Notes under the pieces: generated by a model
What the model saw: the letters and a program-made list of their open reading frames with translations, nothing else
Told to the model about the DNA's origin: nothing
Databases searched by the model: none
Assembly: GCF_000308615.1 (NCBI RefSeq)
Contig: NZ_BAGB01000027.1
Location: 62,001-126,000 of the forward strand
Reading direction: 5' to 3'
DNA from: Nocardia jiangxiensis NBRC 101359
Lineage (GTDB): Bacteria > Actinomycetota > Actinomycetes > Mycobacteriales > Mycobacteriaceae
Length of the DNA stretch: 64,000 nucleotides
Translations under genes and position numbers: made by a program
Shown here: positions 1 to 8,501 of the stretch, in pieces
How positions within the stretch are numbered: position 1 is the first letter of the stretch
Layout of the letters: the number at the start of each line of letters is the position of its first letter

Positions 1-227
1 ATTCGTCCTCGGAGATGCTCGACGTGCACGCCCTGCTCTACGTCGAACGGCCGAGTCAGAAGGCGATCGTGATCGGTAAGGGCGGCGCGCGGCTCAAGGA
101 GGTCGGCACCAACGCCCGCAAACAGATCGAACACATCCTCGGTACGCGCATCTATCTGCATCTGCACGTGAAGGTGGCCAAGGACTGGCAGCGCGACCCG
201 AAACAGCTCGGCAAGCTCGGTTTCTGA
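1..227 (+). CDS. era: GTPase Era, C-terminal fragment (KH domain)
   Basis: The reading frame is open from the left edge and ends at a TGA, so only the last 75 or so codons are present. The visible part is the KH RNA-binding domain: the GKGG loop (IGKGGARLKEVG) is followed by a hydrophobic strand (IYLHLHVKVAKDW) and the short tail usual for Era. Era is an essential GTPase that binds the 3' end of 16S rRNA during 30S assembly. The GTPase domain lies outside the window. Its position just before recO matches the mycobacterial gene order, which supports the call. Confidence 0.95.
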   Translation, partial: SSSEMLDVHALLYVERPSQKAIVIGKGGARLKEVGTNARKQIEHILGTRIYLHLHVKVAKDWQRDPKQLGKLGF

Positions 228-334
228 GTCCCGGAGTCACAGTGTGATCTCGGTCGGACGGTATTTCCGCAGGTGGCGCAAAAGGGCCGATGCATGCGGT
301 GCCGGACGCACCTACGATCGGCGAGGTGAAGTGG

Positions 335-739
335 ATGTCCCGGGCGTTCGGCTCGAAAGAGCTGCCGCCCCAACTGCGTTCGGATATGGAATGGGAGGGG
401 ATCGTGGTATTCGGTCCCGTGGACGGATCGGTGGCACGACGCAGTTATCGGACTCCGTTGCACTATGCCTCCTCGAGCTGGGAGAACATCGGGCAGGGGA
501 CCGTCGCGATGAGTCGGCGGCGGTTCGTCGTATGGGGTAATCGGGAGGCGCTGATCGACGTCCCGCTCGGTCATCCGGCGATCTCGATGGAACTGCAAGG
601 GCCCGAACGCATGTTGATCGAGGCGGACGACCGCGAGATCGATCGCACCCGTCGCGGCTGGACCACCCTGCTGTTGCGCACGATTCACGCCCCGCGCATC
701 GCCCAGGTCTATGGCGAGAGCGGGTATCGCCCCGCCTGA
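335..739 (+). CDS. Hypothetical protein between era and recO
   Basis: A 134-residue soluble protein with no signal peptide or membrane segment. I chose the ATG at 335 because GAGG lies 8 bases upstream (323-326); an in-frame ATG at 290 has a poorly spaced AAAGGG. The protein is a mix of beta-rich stretches (FVVWGNREALIDVPLG, ISMELQGPERMLIEADD) and ends with a basic helix, resembling a small PH-like or beta-barrel fold, but I do not recognise the family. Codon use looks like that of its neighbours, so I think it is a real gene. It lies on the same strand as era and recO. Confidence 0.6.
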   Translation: MSRAFGSKELPPQLRSDMEWEGIVVFGPVDGSVARRSYRTPLHYASSSWENIGQGTVAMSRRRFVVWGNREALIDVPLGHPAISMELQGPERMLIEADDREIDRTRRGWTTLLLRTIHAPRIAQVYGESGYRPA

Positions 740-947
740 ACCCGGCACACCGGTCATCGAACGCAACACCGCCCAGGCCCGCGCCGCGTCGTGCGAGGCG
801 CAGCCGGCGCAGGCGCAGCGGCGGATCGCTGAGCTCGAGGGGGCTCGCGGCTCTCTGGGCTGCTCGGTGGCGGACTGTAGTAGGGAGCCCGGCCGGGATG
901 TGCGTGGCTCGGCGTGCCCGTTCGCGCGGCGTGGGAGGATGGGATCC

Positions 948-1721
948 GTGCAGTTGTATCGGGACCAGGCGATCGTGGTTCGCCAGCACAAGCTGGGGGA
1001 GGCCGATCGCATCGTCACGCTGCTCACGCGTCAGCACGGGCTGGTGCGGGCGGTGGCGAAGGGGGCGCGTCGCACCCGGTCCAAATTCGGGGCGCGGCTC
1101 GAGCCGTTCGCCTATGTCGACGTGCAGTTGTATCCCGGACGCAACCTCGACACCGTCACCCAGGTGCACACCGTGGAGGCGTTCGCCTCCGCCATCGTCG
1201 CCGACTACGGCCGCTACACCGCCGCGTGCGCGGTCCTCGAGACCGCCGAACGCCTGGCCGGTGAGGAGCGCGCCCCCGCACCTCGACTGCACACCCTGAC
1301 CGCGGGCGCGTTGCGCGCGATCGCCGCCGCGCAGCGACCGCAGGAGTTGATCCTGGACGCATTCCTGTTGCGCGCCATGGGTTTCGCGGGCTGGGCTCCG
1401 GCTCTGGACGAATGCGCCCGCTGCGCGACCCCCGGCCCGCACCGCGCCTTCCACGTCGCCGCGGGCGGTGCGGTCTGCGTGCACTGCCGCCCGCCCGGTT
1501 CGGCCACGCCGTCGGTGGGCGTGCTCGAGTTGATGAGCGCGCTGTATCGCGGCGAATGGTCCGGCATCGAAGCCGTCCCCGAGAACATCCGCCGCCAGTC
1601 CAGCGGCCTCACCGCCGCCCACCTGCAATGGCACCTCGAACGCCAGCTCCGCACCCTGCCCCTGATCGAACGCACCCGCCCGCACGACACACCCGCGGAA
1701 TCGGCCACCCGAGCGGGCTGA
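948..1721 (+). CDS. recO: DNA repair protein RecO
   Basis: RecO binds single-stranded DNA and, with RecR, loads RecA in the RecF pathway. The N-terminus is the typical OB-fold start (QLYRDQAIVVRQHKLGEADR) followed by LVRAVAKGARR. A four-cysteine zinc motif (CARC and CVHC) sits in the C-terminal half, as in other actinobacterial RecO proteins. The GTG at 948 is preferred because GGGAGG at 933-938 is 9 bases upstream; an in-frame ATG at 939 overlaps that site. This gives 257 residues, normal for the family. In mycobacteria uppS follows recO directly; here about 9 kb of other genes intervene. Confidence 0.95.
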   Translation: MQLYRDQAIVVRQHKLGEADRIVTLLTRQHGLVRAVAKGARRTRSKFGARLEPFAYVDVQLYPGRNLDTVTQVHTVEAFASAIVADYGRYTAACAVLETAERLAGEERAPAPRLHTLTAGALRAIAAAQRPQELILDAFLLRAMGFAGWAPALDECARCATPGPHRAFHVAAGGAVCVHCRPPGSATPSVGVLELMSALYRGEWSGIEAVPENIRRQSSGLTAAHLQWHLERQLRTLPLIERTRPHDTPAESATRAG

Positions 1722-1724
1722 CGC

Positions 1725-1743
1725 TGGTACCACAGTGGTACCA
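1725..1743. promoter_or_regulatory. Palindromic operator of the toxin-antitoxin pair
   Basis: A perfect inverted repeat with 9-base arms and a one-base centre, made of two copies of the self-complementary box TGGTACCA (1725-1732 and 1736-1743) whose centres are 11 bp apart. It ends 8 bases before the antitoxin GTG. Tandem palindromic boxes one helical turn apart are typical of sites bound cooperatively by ribbon-helix-helix antitoxins, so autoregulation is the likely role. Confidence 0.7.
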
Positions 1744-1751
1744 TTCGGGGT

Positions 1752-1943
1752 GTGATCCGGCTGACCGAGCAGAACGAAAGCAGACTCCGCGACTATGCCC
1801 GCATCGAGGGGCAGTCCATGAATGCGATTGTGAATGCGGCTGTGTCCGAGTACATCGAGCGTCATGAACGGCGTGCCGAGGTGTCGAATGTAATCGCGGA
1901 CCAGACCACGAAGTGGGCTGAATTGCTCGAGCGGCTCAAGTGA
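1752..1943 (+). CDS. Ribbon-helix-helix antitoxin of a Doc toxin
   Basis: A 63-residue protein with an Arc/CopG-type start (MIRLTEQNESRLRDYARIEG): a short basic strand, then two helices (SMNAIVNAAVSEYIERH). The C-terminal tail (VIADQTTKWAELLERL) would be the toxin-neutralising segment. It starts with GTG at 1752 right after the operator, and its stop overlaps the toxin start (GTGA). The classic partner of Doc is Phd; here the antitoxin is an RHH protein, a combination seen in many actinobacterial Doc loci. The function follows from operon position and fold. Confidence 0.8.
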   Translation: MIRLTEQNESRLRDYARIEGQSMNAIVNAAVSEYIERHERRAEVSNVIADQTTKWAELLERLK

Positions 1944-2314
1944 ACTACCTCGAACTCGAGGATGTTCTGGAGATCGCTTACGTAGTCACCGACGGTGCAG
2001 TGAAGATGCGCGACATGGGGCTCCTCGCTTCCGCGGTCGCTCGTCCGCAAGGGCAAGCCTTCGGGACAGAGTTCTATTCGAGTGTCTGGGAAAAAGCTGC
2101 GGCGCTGATGCAGTCCTTGGCTTGTAATCATCCGCTGTTCGATGGAAACAAGCGCACTGCCTGGATTGCCTGCATGGCTTTTCTCGAGCTCAACGGTGCA
2201 CCGAGCTTGCGGCCCGACATCGATGCAGCGGAAGTATTGGTGGTGAGTGTGGCCACGAGCAAGATCGACGACGTGCAAGTTATCGCCGAGGCATTGCGAG
2301 GTTTGGCGGAGTAG
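1940..2314 (+). CDS. doc: Doc-family toxin (Fic fold kinase)
   Basis: Doc toxins are Fic-fold proteins; the characterised P1 Doc phosphorylates EF-Tu and stops translation. The catalytic loop is intact at residues 64-72, HPLFDGNKR, followed by TAW. It keeps the catalytic His, the Asn and the Lys-Arg that marks Doc rather than AMP-transferring Fic proteins, which have a Gly there. Length (124 residues) is normal for a full Doc. It starts at a GTG whose last two bases belong to the antitoxin stop, so the genes are translationally coupled. The pair begins the accessory segment between recO and uppS. Confidence 0.9.
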   Translation: MNYLELEDVLEIAYVVTDGAVKMRDMGLLASAVARPQGQAFGTEFYSSVWEKAAALMQSLACNHPLFDGNKRTAWIACMAFLELNGAPSLRPDIDAAEVLVVSVATSKIDDVQVIAEALRGLAE

Positions 2315-2324
2315 GGGCTGCCTG

Positions 2325-3188
2325 CTAGCGGCCCGCGAGGCCCGAAGTGGCGATGCCGCGGACGAACGCTTTCTGGGCGAAGGCGTAGATGACGATCATG
2401 GGCAGCAGCATCAGGATCGAGGCGGCCATCAGGACCGGCCAGTGCGAGGTGTACTGGCCCTGCATCCAGACCAGGCCCAGGTTGAGGGTGGAGATGCTGG
2501 TGCGCTGGATCATCACCAGCGGCCACAGGAAATCGTTCCAGACCGTCACCCAGGTCAGCACCGCGAGCACCATCACCGCCGGACGCGCGTGCGGCAGCAG
2601 GACCCGCCAGTAGGTCTGCCAGATCGTGCAGCCGTCCAGGATCGCGGCTTCCTCGAGTTCGGCGGGCAGGGTCAGGAAGAACTGCCGCATCAGGAAGGTG
2701 CCGAACGCGCTGCCGAACAGGCCGGGCACGATCATCGCCCACGGCGTGTCCACCCAGCCGAAGGTGCGCATGAGGATGAACTGCGGGATCACGGTGACCG
2801 TCAGCGGCACCATCAGCGTGGCCAGATAGGCCAGGAACAGCGTGTCACGGCCCCTGAACGGCAGGCGCGCGAACGCGTATCCGGCCAGCGAGCAGAAGAA
2901 CACCTGCCCCGCGGTGACGCAGCCGGCGTAGATCACCGTGTTCAGGAACATCCGGCCGAACGGCACGTACTCGAACACGGTGCGATAGTTGGACCACTGC
3001 GGATGCGGCGGAATCAGCGAATTGGTCAGCTGCCCTTGCTTTTTCAGCGATCCGGACAGCGCCCACAGAATCGGGAACAGCGCACACCACGCCATCACCA
3101 CCAGAACGACGTACGCCAGCAGCCCGCGCACGCTGCGCCGGGCGATGATGCGCTGATATCCGGGGGACAGTGGAGCGGGTCCGGTCAT
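2325..3188 (-). CDS. Sugar ABC transporter permease (MalG-like)
   Basis: An inner-membrane permease of the carbohydrate-uptake ABC family, 287 residues with about six membrane segments. The cytoplasmic EAA loop that docks the ATPase is visible as EEAAILDGCTIWQTYWRV followed by LLPHARPA. The N-terminal RGLLAYVVLVVMAWCALFP helix is typical of MalG-like subunits. It is the last gene of a three-gene operon on the minus strand, and its ATG overlaps the stop of the preceding permease. No ATP-binding protein is encoded nearby; CUT1 importers of this type often share one MsiK/UgpC-like ATPase encoded elsewhere. Confidence 0.9.
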   Translation of the reverse strand: MTGPAPLSPGYQRIIARRSVRGLLAYVVLVVMAWCALFPILWALSGSLKKQGQLTNSLIPPHPQWSNYRTVFEYVPFGRMFLNTVIYAGCVTAGQVFFCSLAGYAFARLPFRGRDTLFLAYLATLMVPLTVTVIPQFILMRTFGWVDTPWAMIVPGLFGSAFGTFLMRQFFLTLPAELEEAAILDGCTIWQTYWRVLLPHARPAVMVLAVLTWVTVWNDFLWPLVMIQRTSISTLNLGLVWMQGQYTSHWPVLMAASILMLLPMIVIYAFAQKAFVRGIATSGLAGR

Positions 3189-4105
3189 TGCTCATCCTTT
3201 CGTCCCATCCGTAGCTGCAGATAGGTCAGTACCAGCAGGATCGCGAACAGCACCCACGCCAGGGCCGATGCGTAGCCCAGGTCGTCGAATTGGAAGGCGT
3301 TCTGGAACAACATGATTCCGAAGATGTAGGTGCCGGATTCGGGGCCGCCCGCACCGCCGGTCAGGACATAGGCTTGATCGAATGCCTGGAAGGAATTGAT
3401 GATCGAGATCACGAAGACGAATCCGATTGCGGGCCGGATCAGTGGGACGGTGATCGACAGGAATCGCCGGAAGCCCCCCGCGCCATCGATACGTGCGGCC
3501 TCGTGCAGATCCTCCGGTACCCCCTGCATGGCGGCCAGCAGTACCGCCGCGGCGAACGGCACACTCTTCCATATGCTGACCACACACAGCGAGGCCAGCG
3601 CCCAGTGCGGGTTGATCAGCCAGGGGACCGCTCCGATGCCGAACCAGTGCAACACGGCGTTGAGTACCCCGGTATCCGGGTCGAACGTGTAGTTCCACAC
3701 CACCGCCATCGCGGCGACCGAGGACACCAGCGGCAGGAACATGATGCTGCGGAAGATGCCGATTCCCCTGACCTTCGCATTCAGCGCCGCGGCTACCGCC
3801 AGGCTGATCACTATCGTCGGCACCACCGTCGCGATCGTGAAGATCACGGTGTTGACCAGCGCGATGTAGAACATCGGATCGCCGGTGAACAGCCGCCGGT
3901 AGTTCGACACGCCGACGAATCGCGGTGCATGGAACAGATCCCATTGCTGAAAACTCAGATACAGCGAGAACAGCAGCGGGATCAGCATGAAGATCAACAC
4001 CGCGAGCAGATTCGGCACGATGAACCGTCGCCCGGCCGTGGCCTTCATGCGGATCAGGGCCGATTGCCGCCGCGGTGTCCGGGGCCTGTCCTGGACCGCC
4101 GTCAT
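3185..4105 (-). CDS. Sugar ABC transporter permease (MalF/UgpA-like)
   Basis: The partner permease of the same importer, 306 residues, with a basic N-terminus and about six membrane helices (for example FIVPNLLAVLIFMLIPLLFSL). The EAA loop reads EAARIDGAGGFRRFLSITVP. The motif order and the SLYLSFQQWDLF segment near the N-terminus place it with MalF/UgpA-type subunits. Its ATG overlaps the stop codon of the binding-protein gene (4102-4105) and its stop overlaps the next permease start, so all three genes are translationally coupled. The substrate cannot be read from sequence; a sugar or glycerol-phosphate compound is the family expectation. Confidence 0.9.
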   Translation of the reverse strand: MTAVQDRPRTPRRQSALIRMKATAGRRFIVPNLLAVLIFMLIPLLFSLYLSFQQWDLFHAPRFVGVSNYRRLFTGDPMFYIALVNTVIFTIATVVPTIVISLAVAAALNAKVRGIGIFRSIMFLPLVSSVAAMAVVWNYTFDPDTGVLNAVLHWFGIGAVPWLINPHWALASLCVVSIWKSVPFAAAVLLAAMQGVPEDLHEAARIDGAGGFRRFLSITVPLIRPAIGFVFVISIINSFQAFDQAYVLTGGAGGPESGTYIFGIMLFQNAFQFDDLGYASALAWVLFAILLVLTYLQLRMGRKDEQ

Positions 4106-5412
4106 ACCGCACCCCTGAGCAGATCGTTGATATGCCTGGTCACATCACCTTTGAAGTAGGTGGCCGGAGCAGCGCCGCGCAGAACCCGGTCCGACGCGCG
4201 ATGGAAGGCGTCATCGACGCGCGACCAATTCGGCGTCACCGGAATGGGATTCGAGTTCGACGGTCCCCCGGTCAGCACCTCGAGATTGCGAATCCCGCTG
4301 TGCGCCTTGGTGAAATCTTCGGAGTGCAGGGCCGCCTTCAATGCCGGAACGAACAAGCCGGACTTGGCCACCGCCTGTTGCCCCACCGGCCCGGTCGCGA
4401 ATTTCACGAATTCCCAGGCCAATTCCTTGCGCGGGCTGGTCGCGGAGATACCCAGGCCCGTGGTGCCGATATCGGACTTCGCGCCGTGGCCGTGCGGTCC
4501 GACCGGCAGCACGGTGATGTCGAAATCCAGATCGGGCTCCGCGAGCATGGCACTGTACTGCCAATGGCCGGTCAGCACCATCGCGGCTCTGCCCTGGGAG
4601 AACAGCTGGATGGAGGGCAGTGCGTCGGCATCGGTCGAGCGCGGCGCGACATGATGACGTACCGCGAGATCGGCGTAGAACTGGAAGCCCTCGATGAACT
4701 GATCGCCGTCGATCGCGGTGCGTTGCGGATCGGTAGGCGGGACGAACCACTCACCGCCGTTGTTCATTCCGAAGATCGACGCCGAGTACCGCGGCACCGG
4801 CCAAGCGTCGGCGAATCCCCACTGGGTGGTCCGGCCCGAGGAGTCGCGCTTGGTCAGCGCCTGGGCCGCAGCGAGGAATTCGTCGAAGGTCCAGGCATCC
4901 TCCCAGCGGCCCGGCGGCGGCTGCACGCCTGCCTCCTCGAACAGTTTCTTGTTGTAGTACAGGAAGATTCCCGCCCACTGCTCGGGTAGCACGTATTGCC
5001 CGCCGCGATAGCGGAACAAGTCGTAGACCGCTGGTTCGCCATCTGCGCGCAGTTGGGCCGCGTAGGCCGGATCGGCGTCCAGGTAGGTGTCGAGATTCTC
5101 GAGGATGCCCAGTTCGACGAAGTGCGAATAGGATTCCCACTGCATCACCACATCCGGGCACTTGCCACCGGCAGCGTAGGTGAGGATTTGTTGAGTCGGG
5201 TTGGGCCCCGACATCTGCGCCTGGATCTCGATCTCCGGATGCAACTTCGTGAATGCCTCGATGATCTGCATCCGCACCTTGGCCTCATCGGGTGCGGCCT
5301 GGAAGAAGAAGGTCAGCGCGTCGGAACTCGATCCGCAGCCCGCCAGGCTCGGCACGGCCAGAGCCGCACCCGCCAAGGCGCCACTACGGAGCAGATCACG
5401 CCGGTTGAGCAT
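4102..5412 (-). CDS. Extracellular sugar-binding lipoprotein (SBP family 1)
   Basis: The substrate-capturing component of the importer, 436 residues. The N-terminus has a twin-arginine-like start (MLNRRDLLRSGALAGAAL) and a lipobox ending in LAGC, so it is probably an exported lipoprotein anchored outside the membrane. The mature part has family 1 binding-protein features: EAFTKLHPEIEIQ, then ILTYAAGGKCPDVVMQW, and the late KELAWEFVKFAT segment. It is the first gene of the operon. The 133-base upstream gap holds an inverted repeat (5462-5486) that may be its operator and a hairpin that ends the preceding P450 transcript. Confidence 0.9.
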   Translation of the reverse strand: MLNRRDLLRSGALAGAALAVPSLAGCGSSSDALTFFFQAAPDEAKVRMQIIEAFTKLHPEIEIQAQMSGPNPTQQILTYAAGGKCPDVVMQWESYSHFVELGILENLDTYLDADPAYAAQLRADGEPAVYDLFRYRGGQYVLPEQWAGIFLYYNKKLFEEAGVQPPPGRWEDAWTFDEFLAAAQALTKRDSSGRTTQWGFADAWPVPRYSASIFGMNNGGEWFVPPTDPQRTAIDGDQFIEGFQFYADLAVRHHVAPRSTDADALPSIQLFSQGRAAMVLTGHWQYSAMLAEPDLDFDITVLPVGPHGHGAKSDIGTTGLGISATSPRKELAWEFVKFATGPVGQQAVAKSGLFVPALKAALHSEDFTKAHSGIRNLEVLTGGPSNSNPIPVTPNWSRVDDAFHRASDRVLRGAAPATYFKGDVTRHINDLLRGAV

Positions 5413-5461
5413 CAGCGCCCTCCCGAATCAGACTGGGACGAACCGACGCTCACGGTAACCG

Positions 5462-5486
5462 ATCTCACGCGCCACAAGGGTGAGAT
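5462..5486. promoter_or_regulatory. Inverted repeat upstream of the ABC importer operon
   Basis: ATCTCAC and GTGAGAT form perfect 7-base arms with an 11-base spacer, 50 bases before the start of the binding-protein gene. The place and symmetry suit an operator for a sugar-responsive repressor, but no regulator gene is adjacent and the binder is unknown. Confidence 0.45.
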
Positions 5487-5506
5487 TTGGGGTATGACAC
5501 CGAAAC

Positions 5507-5532
5507 GGGGACGCCGCGAACGCGACGTCCCC
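5507..5532 (-). terminator. Hairpin after the P450 operon
   Basis: GGGGACG (5507-5513) pairs with CGTCCCC (5526-5532) just downstream of the P450 stop at 5546 on the minus strand. There is no strong T-run. It probably separates the P450 transcript from the importer operon. Confidence 0.5.
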
Positions 5533-5545
5533 GAAGGTGACGGAA

Positions 5546-6775
5546 CTATCGTGCAGGTTGCAGGATTACCGGCAACTCCACGTGCCCGTTCGAGATGAAA
5601 CTCCCCAGCTTCGCCAATGTGCTTGGCTCCGTGGCGAATTGCATCTCCGGGAATTGCGTGAACAGCGCGGGCAGCGCGACCGTGGCCTCCATCCGGGCCA
5701 GCGGAGCGCCGATGCAGTGATGTGCGCCGTGACCGAAGGCCAGATGCTGATCCTTGGTGGAGCGCAGCGGATCGAACTCGTCGGCGGTGTCGCCGTGCAC
5801 CTTCGGATCGCGGTTGGCCGCGGCATACGAGGCGAGGATGGCCTCGCCCTTGGGGATCGAGATGCCGTCGATCTCGATGTCCTCCACCGCATAACGCAGC
5901 GGCATATGAGCGACGGGAGCCTCGTAACGCAGCATCTCCTCGACCACGTCGGCCCAGGAGATCCGTTCGGCCAGTACGTCCTCGCGCAGTTGCGGCCGGG
6001 TCAGCAGGGCGTGGATCGACTGATCGATCAGATTCAGCGTGGTCTCGTGGCCCGCGTTGACGACCAGCATCAGCGTGTCCACGAGCTCCTTGTCCGTGAG
6101 CCGGGACCCGTCCTCCTGCTGGGTGCCGATCAGGACCGAGGTGATGTCGTCGCCCGGATTCTCCTTGCGGTAGGCGACGAGTTCGCCGACGAGCCCGGCC
6201 ATTTCGACAAAGTTGGCCATCGACTCCTCGGGGGTGAGCGAGCCGTCGAAGAATCCGTCGACACATTTGTGGATGTCGGCGTCCAGATGTTCGGGCACAC
6301 CCAGCAGTTGGCTGATCACCCGGATCGGGACCGGGTAGGCGTAACCGGCCCGCAGATCCACGGCCTCGCCGGGCGGGGTGGCGGCGAGCGTGTCCAGCAG
6401 ATCCCGGGTGATCGCCTCGATGCGCGGACGCATGGCCTGGGTGCGGCGATTGGTGAACGCGGGGGAGACCAGGGTGCGCAGCCGCCGGTGCTCGGTGCCG
6501 TACGCGGTGAACATGTTCTCCGCGATCACCCACGGCAGCAGCGGCCACGACTCGGTGATATCGCCGTTGATGAATGCCGACCAGTGCTGCCGGGGATCCT
6601 TGGACACCCGGGAATCGGCCAGCAGGGTGCGCAGCAGCGTGGCATCGGTCACCGACCAGGCCGGCACGCCGCCGGGCAACTCGACCAGGGTCACCGGACC
6701 ACGGGCGCGAATCCGGGCGGATTCGCCTTGGATATCGACGCCGCTGGTATCCAGAACGATCGGTTCGTGCACCAT
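5546..6775 (-). CDS. Cytochrome P450 (canonical)
   Basis: A soluble bacterial P450 monooxygenase of 409 residues. All hallmarks are intact: the oxygen-activating I-helix (NAGHETT), the K-helix ExxR (EEMLRYEAPV) and the haem-binding loop FGHGAHHCIGAPLARME with the Cys thiolate ligand. The ATG at 6775 follows AAGGAG by about 7 bases; longer upstream reading runs into the preceding gene. It lies 11 bases downstream of a second, atypical P450, with its ribosome site overlapping that gene's end, so both are co-transcribed. No ferredoxin gene is nearby. Substrate unknown; CYP107/105-like actinobacterial P450s are the nearest by eye. Confidence 0.92.
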   Translation of the reverse strand: MVHEPIVLDTSGVDIQGESARIRARGPVTLVELPGGVPAWSVTDATLLRTLLADSRVSKDPRQHWSAFINGDITESWPLLPWVIAENMFTAYGTEHRRLRTLVSPAFTNRRTQAMRPRIEAITRDLLDTLAATPPGEAVDLRAGYAYPVPIRVISQLLGVPEHLDADIHKCVDGFFDGSLTPEESMANFVEMAGLVGELVAYRKENPGDDITSVLIGTQQEDGSRLTDKELVDTLMLVVNAGHETTLNLIDQSIHALLTRPQLREDVLAERISWADVVEEMLRYEAPVAHMPLRYAVEDIEIDGISIPKGEAILASYAAANRDPKVHGDTADEFDPLRSTKDQHLAFGHGAHHCIGAPLARMEATVALPALFTQFPEMQFATEPSTLAKLGSFISNGHVELPVILQPAR

Positions 6776-6786
6776 CAACGGACTCC

Positions 6787-8049
6787 TTACATCACATTCA
6801 ACGCGGGAGACTTCGGGAAGACGACCGGCAGCGCTGCCATCGCCCGGTGGAAAGGTCCTGGCCGCCAGGATAATTCGTCCTTCCGGACGGCCAGGCGTAG
6901 TTCGGGAATCGCGTCCAGCAGCTGATCGATGGCGTCCTGTACGACCAGGTAGGCCACCGAGCGGGCCGGGCAGGCGTGCGGTCCGGCGCCCCACGCCAGA
7001 TGCGACCGGTTGCCGGTGCGGTCGCCACCGGCGATGGCGGGATCGTTGTTGCATCCGGCCAGGCTGATCACCACCGGCTGGTGCGCGGGCAGCCAGGTGC
7101 TGTCGATCAGGATCGGCTGGCGCGGGTAGGTGATGGAGAAGTTCGCCATCGGCGGGTCGTTGAACAACACCTCGTCCAGGGCGTCGCGGGTGGAGGTTGC
7201 CCCGCCGAGGAAGCCGCCGCCGAAACGGTCGTCGGTGAGCATCAGCAGCAAGGTGTTGGTGATCAGATTCGTCTGCGGTTCGATGGCCGCGCCGTAGAAG
7301 CTGATCAGGTTGTAGAGCATCTCCTCGTCGTTCAGCCCGGCCGGGTGGTGGGCCAGACGGGAGGTGACGTCGTCGCCGGGTTCCGCGCGACGCAGTGCGA
7401 TGAGTTCCATCATGGCCTCGGCCGTGTGCTGCATACCCCAGGCGGCGTTCTCGGTGTCGAACAGCGCGGCCATTCCGGTGGCGATGCGCTGGCCGATGTC
7501 CGGCGAGCAGCCCACCATCTGGTTCAGCGCCTCGAAGACCAGCGGGAACGCGTACTCGGCCTGCAGATCCGCCGAACCCTTCTCGCAGAAGGTGTTGATC
7601 AGCGGGATGGCGATCCGCTCGATCGTGGAATGCAGTGCGTGCAGGTCGATTCCGTCGATGGCGGCCACATAGGCCTGCCGGTAGCGGCTGTGCACCGTGC
7701 CGGCGTTGCGCAGCGCGTTGGGGTACCACTGCATCATCGGACGCACCGGACAGTCCTCCGGCACGGTGTCCTGCCAATGGCGCGGGTCGGCCGGGAAGTG
7801 CTCGGGATCGTTGAGGATCCGCAGGGCCGTGCGGTATCCGACGACGAGCGTCGCGGGAACACCCGGGGACAACTCGATCGGCACCAGCGAACCGTATTCG
7901 CGTCGCATCCACCGGTACGTCGAGTGCGGGTCCGCCGCGAATTCCGGGGTGTCCAGCAGGAATCGGGGCTCGTTCGAGTCGAGGGGTGATCCGTGCTGGA
8001 CGGGACAGATTCCGGGCGTGGCCGTGCCGGACGGCGATGGCGTGCTCAT
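6787..8049 (-). CDS. Atypical cytochrome P450 lacking ExxR (CYP157-like)
   Basis: A 420-residue P450 homologue that keeps the haem Cys loop (AWGAGPHACPARSVAY) but departs elsewhere. The first aromatic of the loop is Trp instead of Phe. The I-helix reads FYGAAIEPQTNL with no AGxET threonine. The K-helix segment reads ALDEVLFNDPP, so Phe stands where ExxR has Arg. Loss of ExxR is described for the CYP157 family of Streptomyces, often found beside conservon genes; no conservon is present here. It heads the operon with the canonical P450 (ATG after GGAG). A clear paralogue lies at 53225-54469. Confidence 0.85.
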   Translation of the reverse strand: MSTPSPSGTATPGICPVQHGSPLDSNEPRFLLDTPEFAADPHSTYRWMRREYGSLVPIELSPGVPATLVVGYRTALRILNDPEHFPADPRHWQDTVPEDCPVRPMMQWYPNALRNAGTVHSRYRQAYVAAIDGIDLHALHSTIERIAIPLINTFCEKGSADLQAEYAFPLVFEALNQMVGCSPDIGQRIATGMAALFDTENAAWGMQHTAEAMMELIALRRAEPGDDVTSRLAHHPAGLNDEEMLYNLISFYGAAIEPQTNLITNTLLLMLTDDRFGGGFLGGATSTRDALDEVLFNDPPMANFSITYPRQPILIDSTWLPAHQPVVISLAGCNNDPAIAGGDRTGNRSHLAWGAGPHACPARSVAYLVVQDAIDQLLDAIPELRLAVRKDELSWRPGPFHRAMAALPVVFPKSPALNVM

Positions 8050-8501
8050 GGGGGACTCCAGACGGTCGAACGAGAATACGGTCGAGGCGGGCGACTACGT
8101 CGGAACCATCTACCTCATAACCGTTGCAGGACAACGGGCTTCGGTGATGGCGGTCCGATGGACCGGGACGATCGACCGAAACCCGACGACCGTGCCAGAT
8201 TAGCAGTACTGGTCGGAATGCTTTGCAGATCGCAGGCCACTTTCGGCAGGGGTGCCCGGCGCGCGACGGGACATCCGGCGCACGCCACCGGTCGTCGCCG
8301 ACCGCGTCGCTGTGACCTGCGGGAAACGGGAACCGGAACAGCCGGTGACCTCGTTCACCGGACCGGTGGGCCGAATTCATCGGGGCGGTCGGCCGCGAGT
8401 AACCGTCAGTCCCTTTTCGCTTGCGATCCTGTCGTCATCCGGAGCCACCCGAAGTATCGGCGAGGACTTCTCGTCCACCGAATGTGTGGGGAGTCAGGCG
8501 G
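8050..8501. other. Divergent intergenic region, P450 operon / phospholipase C
   Basis: About 450 bases without a gene I can support. It should contain the promoters of both divergent units. Two perfect short inverted repeats stand out near the P450 side (see 8121-8165). The rest shows no coding character, tRNA or clear terminator. Confidence 0.6.
8121..8165. promoter_or_regulatory. Two inverted repeats upstream of the P450 operon
   Basis: CCGTTG and CAACGG (8121-8126, 8132-8137) flank a 5-base spacer; CGGTCC and GGACCG (8151-8156, 8160-8165) flank a 3-base spacer. Both lie 70-115 bases before the P450 start codon and could be operators. No adjacent regulator gene identifies the binder. Confidence 0.35.

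Noticed and set aside
2247..3224. A 325-codon plus-strand frame antisense to the permease
   Set aside because: Low-complexity Gln/Arg/His-rich translation; the opposite strand encodes a clear ABC permease.
5546..8380. A single 944-codon frame suggesting a fused double P450
   Set aside because: The part above 6775 is the other P450 read in a wrong frame; a ribosome site and ATG at 6775 and a separate intact gene at 6787-8049 explain the region.
8050..8501. A small gene between the P450 operon and phospholipase C
   Set aside because: All frames there are extensions or shadows with no family signature and no credible start.
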